A DNA stretch of 64,000 nt from Vesta saturnalis (lineage: Eukaryota > Arthropoda > Insecta > Coleoptera > Lampyridae). The notes under the pieces are model-generated. The model worked only from the letters and a program-made list of their open reading frames with translations. It was not told the DNA's origin and did not search any database. The position numbers and the translations under genes were made by a program. Location: positions 492,501 to 556,500 of the forward strand of contig JARFJB010000931.1 of the NCBI GenBank assembly GCA_036346205.1. The letters are read 5' to 3'. Shown piece after piece: positions 32,737 through 44,927 of this stretch. The number at the start of each line of letters is the position of its first letter. Within the stretch, counting starts at the first letter, position 1.

Positions 32737-34530
32737 TTGGACACGCTGTATATGTTAGCAATAATCTACGTTTTATTTTCCTGCCTTTGTTTTGGTAGAC
32801 TATATCTTTACATTTAACGATAACAAAATAAAGCTAAAATTGTTACTTAATAAAAAGGGCAAATAATTGATTCGAAAATCCAATTATTGTTCAATTAAAA
32901 AGGTACACGTATTTTAAATGTAATGAGAAGAAAAGTTGTACTTTTAATGTCTATTATAGTGCATAAGAGCGGAAGTGTTTTATAGTAAATAAACATGAAG
33001 CTTGATAGACAGCTTAGCCACTTTTATGTAATTAAACATAATACACGGAAATTAACGTAAATTATTTAATCCTAAAATAAATTATAGATTTACTATGAAA
33101 GTAAAAAGTTCAAACGTAAAATGGTAGCAGTTTTATTACTTTGAAGGCACAATATTTTATTTTTATATCTGTGTGAGTCAATTAAAACCTTTATTACTCC
33201 TTTTAATGTTGAATTCTCCTTGTCTTTTATTTCAATGCGGAGAAATCTATTTAACTCTAGGTGTACTAAAATGAAATGTTAAAAGTAACTTCGTAATAAA
33301 TTCTAATGTCCTCTTTACAGCTACGAAGTCTATTTAGGTGAAGTGTGACGTCTCTATACAGCACAGAATTAACGTAGGCTTTTATTTTTTGTTTTAACAT
33401 AGTTCTCTTCCAGTGCTACGCACTAGGTTCAACGAATTTACAATTGTCTTAAGCCGGCCGAAAAATATTCTTTTGACAACCCCTCATTTGATGTGAATTG
33501 TTTTCTTGACATAGATCTGTGACTATTTTGGGCGAAGAAGCTGTTCGTAACGTAGTATTACCAATTTATCGCTCACTATCTTACTTGCCTAGTGTGGGAG
33601 CCCCAGGTTGACATCAAAACGGGTCAATAAATAGGCACTATCGTTAATGAAATGTCCTGCTTTTACTGTTCCTGGTGGTGGATCTAAGTTTCGTCAACAA
33701 ATACATATGTGCGAAAAAACTCGACCGAATTACGCTATAACATACCCATTGGATTTGAAGATTGAACTCGAATTCTGAACTATTCACCTGTAAGTAATCA
33801 AAGTACCCATCTTGTCAAGCATTCTTCATGAGTTCCATGTAAAATATTATACACTTTTCGATTGAGATGATTACAGTACTACTTCGCATACTTTTAATCG
33901 ACAATTAGCCATGTTATAGATTTTTATCAAAGCCTTCCTTAGTACTGACTAACATACTCGATTGATTTTTACAACTGTAAAACTGTTTTGCTAGATGTAG
34001 AAAGCACCGGTCCATCAAAGGCCAACCCGACGAATCACTCTAAAAGGGACACTTCTTGTTTTGCTCTAATAAGTCCCTCAAAATAACAAAATGGCATAGA
34101 CACTTGTATGGCGTTGGTTACAGTTTAGACGTGAGCCTGAAAAAACTCAGGATCTAAGTAACAGGCACAAATTCAGGCACTAAAAATAAAACTCAGTTTA
34201 AAGTTACCGCATTATCAGTAAAAGTTTAACTATTATTGTATTCAAATGACAGAAAAAACCATAATTTCTCACTAACTATAAATTTCCCCAAAAATTTACT
34301 AAAAATGTAATTATTTTATTGAAACAAACATGCATGAAACCAACTTTGAACGCTCCTTAACGTGAAATAAAGTTGTGTTTTAATATTAACAGACTGTTTT
34401 AACGAAATGTTCCCATGGATTTTTTTCTATTTAATTTTTTCAAGTTTCCTCTTAGGAGTCACATAAGTAAACTCTTAAGAAGGTGATTGGTGTCAAATAA
34501 GCACAACTATTTATTAGACTACGTACAATA
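32737..34530. other. Non-coding stretch
   Basis: AT-rich sequence between the pogo element and the next transposase fragment. I see no coding similarity that I can defend. Confidence 0.45.
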
Positions 34531-34539
34531 TCCCCCAGG

Positions 34540-34860
34540 AATTTTTCTAAAAATTAAAAAATTATTCCATTGACGAAAGAGTTGACATAGTTTTATGTAT
34601 TGGAGAATGTTTCCATAACTGCGAGCATCCTAGCAAGCTTTCGTGAAACAGGCAGTGTTGTATAAACAAAACGAGAGTTATTAAAACGATTTACACACAA
34701 TGAGGAAACTGAATTTTTAACACTGTAGCCTGTAGTGGAAAATCTAGATGCTAGCACAAGATAAATTGCGGAAGAGGAGAGGCTTAAGCCGGACAATGTG
34801 TGAAGGGTCCTTGCAGAACATGTAATTTTGTAATTCGAACTACCATCCAAATCATGACAT
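34540..34860 (+). pseudogene. Mariner-like (DUF4817) transposase N-terminal fragment
   Basis: The plus strand reads SITASILASFRETGSV, then FTHNEETEFLTLSPV and VENLDASTRQIAEEERLKPD, then VRRVLAEH. This is the end of the first HTH and the second HTH of the same transposase type as elsewhere in the window, with small frameshifts. No catalytic domain follows. Confidence 0.6.
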
Positions 34861-34869
34861 AATGTAAAC

Positions 34870-35190
34870 AACAATTATATCGCAGTAGTTGCGTAAAGAA
34901 CCGAGTTGATGTGTAGTCCAGAATTAGCACTATTATAACACTATTTATTAATTTAATCGTACATAGGTTCTTCAGAATTACATGAGATTAATTGCATATA
35001 CTAAGTATTTTGTAAGTAGGTTTAGTTTAATAAGCATATTACAAAATTAGGCATGAAACGAATTAGTTTTTATAGGGATAAATATGGGCAGAGTAGTTTT
35101 CGAATTATTATTAGCTTAGATTAACTGAATAGTATGTAATAATGAATTAATAATAAGTACGATGTATTGAATAATAATGAAGTGCTAATC
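34870..35190. other. Non-coding gap
   Basis: Short AT-rich gap between the mariner-like fragment and the Ty3/gypsy relic. I see nothing in it that I can name. Confidence 0.4.
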
Positions 35191-35194
35191 TGAA

Positions 35195-36600
35195 ATATGT
35201 GTTGTGCAGACGTGGTGTAAGGTACCTAATAATAAATAAAGTAAGAACCCTTTTAACGGCTATAACTACTCTACCAAGGTGTGAATATATTAATTGTACA
35301 ACGATATATACGAATGATGAATGTGTAACTGTGACGAATGAAATATGTGAAAATGTTTTCGTAGCTAACACTATTGTTAAACCACAAAAAGGAAAAATAC
35401 CGGTTAAGATACTAATTACCCGAGATAATCCAGTTCAGTTAAATAATTTCAATCCACCAATTACACTATTAAGTGATTATAATATGTTTACGTTTGAAAA
35501 ATGAGATAGGTGGGTTATAGAATGAAAGAATTGGTTGAACTTAACTTAAATTACCTAAGCTCCGAAGAAAAACTCGCGATAGAAAATATTTGTAAAAAAT
35601 TTTGTTTTGTTTAGCAAATGACAAATTAACTGCTACAAATATTTATAAACAAAAAAACTCCTTTAAAAGAAAACGTCACACCACTGTACGTAAAACCCTA
35701 CAGTACCCCTTAATCTTAGAAAAGAGAAATTGGAACGCATATTAAAGGAATGTGCGAGGATGATGTAATTGACGAGTGTCAAAGCGATTGGTCATCCCCT
35801 ATTTTGTTAGCACCTAAAAGATTAGGCGTGAATGAATAGAAGAAATAGAGATTAGTTGTAGATTATAGAAAATTAAATCAGAAATTGCAAGACGATAAAT
35901 TTCCTTTACCAAATATTATAGAACTTTTGATTCACTGGCAGGTGCGCTGTATTATAGTCATTCAGATTTAAGTTAGGGTTATTATTAATGGAAGTAATTC
36001 AAGACAGTAGAAATTAGACAGCATTCACTAGAAGTACTCGGCAATACAGAATGAAAAGGCTTCCCATGGGATTAAAAACAAGTCCAAGTGAATTTTCGAG
36101 ATTAATGACAATAGCTCTCAGGGCTAAACTATGAAAATTGTTATACTTATTCGGATGATTTAGTTACGTTTCGACGAAACTTAGATAAACCTAATAAAAA
36201 TTTAATAAACGTTTTTGATACGTTACGAGAGGTTCACTTAAAACATAATCCGTTAAAGTGTGAATTTCTTTAATAAGACATTCTATATTTAGTTCATAAA
36301 ATTTCACCAGACGGGATTTCACCAGATCCAGAAAAAAACAAAGTAATAAAAAATTATCCAAAACCAAACAATGTAGACGAATTAAAAGCTATTAATTACT
36401 TTCGCTAATTATTACAAGATGTTTGTACCGAATTTTGTGGAATTATCAGTGCCTTAAACAATTTATGTAGGTGTAATATTCCTTTTGAATGGACAACCGA
36501 ATCTGATTGATCTTTTAAAAGACTGAAAGATTTACTAATGCAACCACCGATCTTGCGATATTCAAATTTTGCAGAACATAAACGTTTACGCTCATTCCAG
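35195..36600 (+). pseudogene. Ty3/gypsy LTR-retrotransposon pol fragment, heavily decayed
   Basis: An open frame at 35199-35504 matches the linker between protease and RT of insect Ty3/gypsy elements. From about 35690 the RT can be followed in broken frames. The block before the active site, LPMGLKTSPSEFSRLM, is at about 36060-36110. The catalytic YxDD region near 36140 is mutated, and PDPEKNKVIKNYPKPNNVDE is at about 36325. The RT thumb and the start of RNase H are at about 36480-36580. There are many stops and frameshifts, and no LTRs, gag or integrase are recognisable nearby. It is an old fossil. Confidence 0.75.
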
Positions 36601-36925
36601 ATTGTGGAGAACCACCATAAACTGTCATAAATTGACATAGTTTATTGTAGTTTACCATAATTTGTTATAGTTTTTTCTCAGAATTCTCCACTTTATCAAT
36701 ATCACTATTGTTTACCATGGTTATGTATGGTATACTGATTATAAACTATAAATGTTTGCTGGATACGATTATAGATTGTAATAGTTTTCCTTAGTTCATT
36801 ATGGTTTTGTGTAATAGTCATGGATCGCCAATGCTTACTCTTAGCTGCCACAATTTGGCACAGTTATTCCCAATCTAAATACATATATTTCATACTTAAG
36901 CATCCCAGGTGGAGCAGTTACTACT
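36601..36925. other. Low-complexity stretch with repeated TTTACCAT-like motifs
   Basis: Irregular short repeats around (A/T)GTTTACCAT and TTGTTATAGTTT occur at about 36610-36800. There is no coding similarity. Confidence 0.45.
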
Positions 36926-37300
36926 TAAGAGCCTGTCGGAATGATGCTTAACTGAGGTGACTGAAAACTGATATGGGAGACAGTTCAAGACAAAAATCAA
37001 AATAGTTGCTCTTTACCGAGATTCTACTGACAATAATCCACCTCCACTTCCAAGGAGAAGTCATTTAGAGTTTTTCTTCTCGACTAATCTTTTTATTTGT
37101 GACAAACTCGGGGATAATAAGATTTTTCAGCTAGGAAATCTCCAAATATCTTTCCCTTGAAGGTGGATGTAGATTATCATCAGGAGAATTTCGAGGTGAT
37201 TTTTTTTATTTTTGCTTCGAAACATTTATAATACCAGCTTTTCACTTTTCTCCAAGAGATGGCGCCACCTTAGTTCTGCATTTGTCCGACAGGTTCTTAA
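36926..37300 (+). mobile_element. Foldback MITE, copy 1
   Basis: About 375 bp with ends TTAAGAGCCTGTCGGA and TCCGACAGGTTCTTAA. Its two halves are imperfectly complementary: the GACAATAATCCACCTCCACTT block at about 37030 pairs with the block at about 37160-37190. The RNA or single strand would therefore fold into one long hairpin. No coding sequence. The 3-4-bp TTAA-like edges may be the target duplication. Confidence 0.8.
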
Positions 37301-37615
37301 TAAGATACATTTTGGGCATTGATAGCCCTTTCCCGTTTTCAAATTAAGTATTTTGTGGAGTTCCTATTTCTTCTACTAGATTATTTCTGTAGGACTTTAC
37401 TTTTGAATCTCGGAAGCATGCAAGACAGTGTTCCGAAATAATTCGAGGTACTGTACAGTTTCGTAATTTAGTAGCGTCAGTCTTCTGATTTGTAAGACAG
37501 AGATGTGGATTTGAGTTCCTCCTCTTTGTCGCACGCGTCGTGACTGCGCCATTGAGAAGGGAAAAGTCTATAAGACATTTTGGATGTTGATTGCCGCATG
37601 ACAGAATGCCTTTTA
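37301..37615. other. Unique spacer between the two MITE copies
   Basis: No gene or repeat recognised. It separates two inverted copies of the same MITE by 315 bp. Confidence 0.5.
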
Positions 37616-38000
37616 TTAAGAGCCTGTCGGTGAGATGCGGAATTAAAGTGGTGCTATCTCTTGGACAAAAGTGAAAAACTGGTATTGCAAACGTTTAGAA
37701 GCTAAAATAAAAAAAATCACTGTGCCAGATATTCTCCTGATACTAATCTACCTCCACCTTCAAGAGTTTTCCTGGCTGAAAACTCTTATTATCGCCGAGT
37801 TTTTCACAAATAATAAGGTTATTCGGGAAATAAAACTCTAAATGACTTCTCCTTGGAGGTGAAGGTAGATTATTGTCAGGAAAATCTCGGTAAAGAGCGA
37901 CTATTTTGATTTTTGCTTTGAACCGGCTCCCATATCAGTTTTCTACTTTTTTACAGGAGATGGAGTCACCTTAGTTACCCATCATTCCGACAGGCTTTAA
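37616..38000 (-). mobile_element. Foldback MITE, copy 2 (inverted relative to copy 1)
   Basis: The reverse complement matches copy 1 along its whole length, including TCAAAATAG(T/C)CGCTCTTTACCG and CAAGGAGAAGTCATTTAGAG. The ends are TTAAGAGCCTGTCGG and CCGACAGGCTTTAA. The two copies differ by scattered substitutions and a few indels, so they are separate insertions or an old inverted duplication. Confidence 0.82.
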
Positions 38001-38885
38001 ATTACACCAAATATTATCATGAACAAGCATACAAAGCAAGTTATAACAGCAAGCAAATAATGTTATCCAGCGCCCCTTTGCCACTTCCGCAATTATATTG
38101 TTATAAAGCGTTGCACAACACAAATTTACCAAACTCTGAGTGCGTACTCTTTTAAATAACCTGATATGTGAATACCCAAACACATACTAGTCTGGCACTT
38201 TACCTTCTACCAAATCTTAGCCCGTGATACTTTTCTACTATTCTTAAAAATCACGGTAATAATGTCTATAATCTCGATAAATCCACATGTATGACAACAA
38301 TGTAGATCATATAGATCTATAAATTTGCATAAATACGAGAAAAGTTTCTAACACAAATTCTTAAAATACTGTGCACTGCGAACGCCGGTTAAACATAGAT
38401 TAAGAATACCGAGGAGCACTAGACTAAATTGAAAATCTCCAATTTGACTTATTGTACTTGGGGTTCCTCGATAACATAGCAAACGATAAACAAATTTGTT
38501 AGGGGTGTATCTATAATCCATAACCGCATAACAGCGAATTGCTAACATAGCACCGATACTGTAGTCCTAACAAAATTGGCGGAACGCATCTTCAACATTT
38601 AACCATTAAGGCCGTTGGGGCGTCGAAGGCCCAACAACAAAAATTCGTAACTACATTTTAATTGTTTTAAATCTCAAACTCGACTCTCATAATCTTGATT
38701 CTCAAGAACTATACTTCTCAAAGTACTTAGACTCGGTAAATGACAACTTATCATTTTACATGGAAATTGAACCATAAAAAAAAGAAACTGTCAATTCAAA
38801 GAATACACGAAAAACATAAGTTAACACTACCAACTACTGTAAACTGAGTCAAATTAGTTCTCCACAGTATTAACAAAAGCTGCAG
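38001..38885. other. Non-coding stretch
   Basis: No coding similarity that I can defend. Confidence 0.4.
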
Positions 38886-38889
38886 AATT

Positions 38890-39060
38890 GGCTAAATCAC
38901 TATTCCATATAATTTTTCTACACGGCTTCTAAACTCTGGAATGATCTCCCTAGTTCCTGTTTTCCTCTCACTTGTGATATGAGAAAATTTAAGGTAGCTG
39001 TTCATAGGCATCTATTGGCAATTCATTATCCCTCTATCCATCCTCCTAAGTGTTCCTGAG
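38890..39060 (+). pseudogene. LINE RT C-terminal remnant
   Basis: Read across small frameshifts, the plus strand gives a stretch like LWNDLPSSCFPLTCDMRKFK followed by VAVHRHLLA. This is the usual end of the ORF2 protein in Jockey/CR1-type elements. The GAGGACTTTAGCACGATAGG block after it would be the 3' UTR. Only the terminus survives, as expected for a 5'-truncated LINE. Confidence 0.5.
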
Positions 39061-39110
39061 GACTTTAGCACGATAGGCCAAATTTAGCCTGTTCAGGTCC
39101 ACAATCATAA

Positions 39111-42100
39111 AACAAAAATCGACTTTATGCAAACAACTTAATTGATATCAAAAGTAAATTTCTTAGCTTTCACGATATTAACGCGCTAAACTTCATATTA
39201 TATGTCTCAATTATTTCAATAGAATTTCCTAACATTAGATAAAACATTCTTACTAGACTGATTAGTCCGTAACATTTATATTACATTATGGCCAAAATAC
39301 GTTTGCACTTTCAACCTTAAAATAATAAAATTCATCAATGCGCTGAATTAATTCATATGTTACAAACAAAAAGAAATTACTAAACTTCTCTCACGATTTT
39401 CACACAATGTGGTAATTAATTAGAGTATAATTAAATAATGCTAAGTAATTTTTTTAATAACCTTTGAGAAAGCAGTTTGAAAACAAAATCTCAACAAGCA
39501 TAGTCTACAATTAAAGAAATATAATTCAAAATATGTCTTTACGAAATGAAAAGGAGTTCTTTAAAAAATCCAATTAAAAATGTATGAAAAATTGTATTCC
39601 TAAAATTACTCCATATTACATTTTCTGATTTAAGTTTATTTATTCACAACCATTATTTATCCTTTTATTGCATTTTTGCAGCAGTATTTGTGAAAAAGGT
39701 TAGTGTTATTAGCACTATTCTAAATGTTTTTGGCACAGAAGCAATTTCTCATTCTTAGTTCTATTAAAATAATGCTCTGTCTACACACACATTTGGAATA
39801 TAGAAAAAACTTTAATAAAAAGGAAGGTTTTTACACAACCAAAGTTAAATATCCGTTTGTAAATACGTTGGGTTAAATATCTTAGGTTCTCCATAAAAAA
39901 AATAGATACGCTCTTTTTATGTTCCTCCTTTTACGATACTAAGCTTAATAATGTGCTGAATTAGGGGAAGACAACACATTGTTTTTTTATACTTAAAATT
40001 GTTAATTTTTCATAAAAAAACCCATTTCATTTTAATCCTCAATTATATTAATAAACTTTGTTTATGTTATTATTGACCATTTTTCCATACTATATTGCCA
40101 AGGATAAAATTTTAAATCAAGCTTTAACGCAATTCAACGGAACCATCCGAAGATCTCAATAAAATTTACAATACTGATTTTTTTTCGAAACATAGTTATT
40201 GTTAATGTGTATATTTAAATTATTTTGAATGAAGCCTCAAAATAACTGCCAAATAATACAATCTTAGCTTAACTGACATCGTTTATGTTTAAGATGAATG
40301 ACCACCACTGTTAGAAACTTTACACCAAACTTTGTATGATATAATAGACTTCCGTGCGGAATACTACACTAATAAATTATTCATAACTACTTTCATAAGC
40401 TGATTATAAAGTCGTTCGCACCTAGAGTACAATTGTACAGAATTCACTATTCCTAAACGATACCCCGAAGGCGAAAAGATTCCAAACCGCTTTATAAATC
40501 AAGTTTAAGATATCAAAAGCTAAGCATAGTAGATTTACCTCTGCGCACTGTTTTCATAATTAAAGTTTACTTGTTCGAATTTCTAAACTACTTTTTTGTT
40601 AAACTGAAAACAAAGGACGTGGTCTAGTCGCTTAATTAATTGTTTATATGTTAGGGTGTGAAAAAATTTCGATATTCGATACTAGACTACTGAAAGTACA
40701 TCTATCGAGAAGGAAAAGGAAGCTTTCAATAAAACATTATACATATGCAATGATAAAATACGATCTCTGAAAGAGGAATGACAAAAAATAAAAGATCATC
40801 GAAAATCTCAGGAAATGCATACCATCCATACTCGAAACAAATTTAGTCGCTGCCGATCGTAAAATCAACGGAGTTTTTATAAACAAACACTCTCAAACCG
40901 TTAACACTGCTAAAGTATCAACATTGACTCAAACTGACTGTTCAAAATGTAAAATTCGTAATTCAGTAGTAAATGGACAAATTGCTAAAGATGTATGAAG
41001 ATGGAATTACTGGGTAAATTACAACACATACAAGTACAGATGCTATATTTTTCAACTACTTTTAGTTGTATAAAAAAATATGGAACAGTAACGACAATAC
41101 CCAGAACACAAACAGCTGAAAGTGCAACTGCGAGGTCAACGGAAAATGCAAAGTAAAGTTCAACCGAAGGTTCAAAGCTGAAAATTGTAATAAGTCATTA
41201 GAAAAGGCCACAGAATAATAGATTCACATACCTCTAAGATGGAAGGCGAACTGCTCGTTATAACTTGTATGAATTGTATCATTTAAAGCCGTAACAAACG
41301 CAGAAAACAAGGAATACGCAGCACTCCCGAGTAGAAACTTTATTTTCTTTGTGAAACAATTCCTTTTTAAAGATCCTTCTAGCGAAGATTGAAAATTAGT
41401 TCCGAAACTTATTTAGGAATGCTTCAGCAACCAACCATAAAAGTTAACTCAATCAAAAAACTTTTATGTAAAATCTATAAACTAGCCAAATGTGTATTAA
41501 AAAGAAAAGATTGAAAATTTTGAATAGCCAAATGTAAAATTTAAAATGTAAGCGATAATACATTGTCAAAAAAAACCAGTGCATTAACAAAAGGTGTTTT
41601 GTATAACAGTATAGGCAACTAAAAGTACTTCAAGGTATATGTAGTTATATAGCATTAAGGTTAAAAATGTAAAACTTAATCCAAATTAAATGAAAAACTG
41701 TCTTTACTGTATTCTGCAAATTACTCTATTTTTGTTGAATTCACAGCAAACCCTACCTTAGACAATATTGTAAATTTTGACCAAAGCACAAGTAGATTGA
41801 CGAAAGACTTTTTTGAAATTGTATTTGGCGGATCCATGCCTTTCTGGCGTGGAAGACATGTATTATATCAAATAATTCATCTGAATAATGAATCTATTTA
41901 TCTATCCTTACTCGAGAAAAGTTGTGAGTATTTTTACCTGAATACAACTAGCATTTTGCAGAGAAGCTGTTTCACGAATCATGGACTACACATAAGAAAT
42001 TTTGCAAAATGTTATTTAATTAAAGCTATTCTCATGCTGACAAGTACATTTAAGCTGTAGTTAAGATGAAGGTGGAATCACAATCTAATGTGCATAAATC

Positions 42101-42365
42101 TCGCTAAATCTCCGACAGACAAGACAAAACCACATGCTAAGCATCTCGAAAGTGTGGATAATGTAAGTAAAAAAATAAATTCAAAATCTCTATATGAACA
42201 ATTCCTACATGTAAAGGAAACAACAAATTCGTTAATAGCGACTCCAAGAAACTTAAAAAGTTCTATTTCAACTACGCCAACATCTTTTCGGTACTAACGT
42301 CGACTCAATTGCAAACTGTAATAGAATAAAGAACAACTCAATCTTTAGTGTTAATGAAAAAATAG
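39111..42365. other. AT-rich non-coding stretch, possibly decayed LINE ORF1 at its end
   Basis: Short open frames at 41797-42060 and 42088-42297 sit directly upstream of a LINE endonuclease in the same orientation. They could be remnants of its ORF1, but I see no recognisable gag-like domain or zinc knuckle. The rest shows nothing that I can name. Confidence 0.35.
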
Positions 42366-42374
42366 AAATCAGTC

Positions 42375-42952
42375 AGATTACAATTTCCTTATTTTACTTA
42401 AATCTAGAGTCAATACGTGAAACAGTTAATGAAATTGAAGGTTTTTGTGCGATAAAAACATTCATATTCTCTGTTTTGGTGAGCACTGGCTAAAAAGCAA
42501 TGAAGTGGACACATTCAAAATTTCTAAATTCAACATGGCAAACTGTTTTGCAAGAGAAAAATTCTTGCATGGTAGTATAATGACATTTATAAACCAGCAC
42601 CTTGTAAACCAAAATCAGGAATTACCTCATATCAATGAACTCTCTACAGAAATCCACTGTAAAACGTCTGCAATATACATTACTAGTCTCAATGCTTATA
42701 TTTTAAATGTATATCGTTCCCCAAAAGGCGATTTAAAAGAATTTGTAAATGTGTTAAGTGATACTTTTAAATTTATTGACTTACAAAAGACTACCCTTGT
42801 GTGTGGAGATTTTAGTGTAAAATTGAACTGCGTTGATAACGATTCTTCATTTGTAATTGACTTCTTTGCGACTTTTAATCTGAAACCAACTGTCGATTTT
42901 AGTACGAGAGGCATAAACTGTTTGGACAATATTTTTGCAAATATCAACAACT
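42375..42952 (+). pseudogene. LINE 2 AP-endonuclease, N-terminal part
   Basis: DKNIHILCFGEHWLKSNEVD corresponds to the E motif (xEHWL). NVYRSPKGDLKEFV (RSP), TLVCGDFSVKLNCV (GDF-N motif with Asn replaced by Ser) and TRGINCLDNIFANI follow. The Asn-to-Ser change in GDFN would itself damage catalysis. The first 70 bp (42375-42444) are in a shifted frame. Confidence 0.8.
42949..42952. repeat. Target duplication AACT (left) of the LTR-like insert
   Basis: AACT before TGTAG; its partner ATCT is at 44924-44927. One of four bases differs. The assignment is supported mainly by restoration of the outer reading frame. Confidence 0.4.
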
Positions 42953-44923
42953 TGTAGGTAGCAGACCGCGAAAATTTTATTATTGTAATAAACGTTTGTC
43001 AAATTGTCATTATAGAAAAGATAATTAGTGGATTTTTTATATCTTGGTAATACGCCGTAATTTGCTAATGTTTTCAAAATATTTTATTTATATATTTTTA
43101 TGTAAGGAATTTGGGATTGTTTGAATCTGATATTTGTCTAGGGTTGTAAAACACATGTTGGGAGGTGAGTGACAGGTGCACTCTTACAAATGGTTTACTG
43201 AAGGGGCGTAACGAATCATTGGAATTTCTTATGCGCGCTCTTGATGTAAAAATGTCATTGATCTAATGATTAATTGTGGCGGTACAGACCGCGGTCAAAA
43301 GCTATCTTTGTTACTTGAAAACTCGAGAGAGAAATGTAGAGTTTGTTGCGAACGAATACATATTTTTAAAATGTCGTGCCATAATTAATATGAAACTGCT
43401 CCAATGGAAATTAATGTTTCTGTTTTTTTATTACTTTTGAAAAACCGAGGTGATTTTTCGGGAGTAGATATAGTTAGCTTTGAAATCGAAGGGGGGGGGC
43501 AGTTATAGTTAGGGTGTCAATCGAGCCAGATCGATTATTGGGTTAATTAAATACCTTCATTGTAAACAATTTGTGTCTTTAAAATAATTCTTGCGTGTGC
43601 ATTTTTTTTCTGAGTTTGCCAACACTAAGTTGTCTCTTCCTTCGGGGTTACGCCGCGTATGTTGACGATTTGTGTCTGTGATCAATTAAGGGAACATTTA
43701 TTCTAGTGTAAGTTTTTATATAACTGGAGGCTCGCAGCAAATCATTTGCTAGCCTAGATAACGTATTAAATATCAAACATTGTCTTGGGAAGGTATCTTA
43801 TTGGTACGCGGACTCATTAAGCTGAAATCTGCTAAACAGTACAGGGTCCTCTCACTCTGATAATTGTTCGAATTACCATTGTTGGTTGTTAGTTATATTT
43901 ATATTTGTGTTGAAGTGGCTGGTGAATGGGTATGTCATACCGCTGGTTATTAATTGTAAAAGGTAGGTACACACTCCCAGACCAGACCATTAAACACCTC
44001 GAATTTTTATTTCTATTGTTTTATTTGTGGTATAGATGAATGAGGAACCTGAGAGAGAGGAGCGCTGTATTTTTCTAACGCCCTCAAACTTATACAGCGA
44101 TCACGACGTTGTGATCTATTTATAACCTACCCTTGTAAGGCTTTGCTTTAAGGAGTTTTTTTGTCAGTTTGTTCAAGTTCAAACTGATTTCTCTTTGTAT
44201 CTGCTTTATTGTAATTTGATTTATGCATTTTGTACTTTAGTGGTAACTACACAATTGACACATGCTTGGTGTTACGATTTTTATTATGATTTTGATTTTG
44301 ATTATTTATGAACCAATTGTATGTGTGACTACATGTGGTATTTTTATTATTGTGTTTCTGTGTAACTAATCTGCTTTTTATTCATTTTCTCTTAATGTTA
44401 TAATTTTGTACGTACTTTAACCTGATTTAATGGTGTTTTGTTATATATTTAACCCTTTCATAGTTTTTTGGTGTGTTATTTGATTTAATAATGTACTTGT
44501 GCAATTACTTATTTATGAATAAAGTGGGTTTTATTGGTGGTTCTTTACCACAATAGTAGATTAACGGGCTGTACCACCGCTGCGCAACGCTCGTTGGTTT
44601 TAATTTGAGTAGTTTAATTTCTTTTGCCTGCCCCTCATGATTGATAGATAGATAGCACAACGTACCTACCACTAGACGGCCACTTTGTTTAATCAGATTT
44701 GAAGTTTTCGAGTAATTAAATATCAGACCTGTAAATAAATTCTAATGTTTTAATTATTCCCAGGAAAGTCAAAGTAAGGCGGGCAATTAAGTTGAGTAAT
44801 AGTGACATTATTGTCAGCCAAGTCGAGATAAACCACTTTGAGATTATTTTGTTCTTAAATTTGCATTATTGCAAATAAGTTCAAATTACGCTTTTCAAGA
44901 TAGGGTACCTGGGGGCCGCTACA
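42953..44923. mobile_element. Solo-LTR-like insertion, about 1.97 kb
   Basis: It begins TGTAG and ends CTACA, the TG...CA inverted ends of LTRs, and has no open frame or transposase similarity. It contains a TATATAA motif at 43717-43723 and an AATAAA at 44518-44523. Its base composition (T- and G-rich on the plus strand) differs from the surrounding LINE. It lies precisely within an otherwise continuous endonuclease frame. Size and signals fit a solo LTR left by recombination; a non-autonomous DNA element is the alternative. Confidence 0.5.
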
Positions 44924-44927
44924 ATCT

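Noticed and set aside
34593..34874. 93-codon minus-strand frame
   Set aside because: Antisense shadow of a mariner-like transposase N-terminal fragment on the plus strand.
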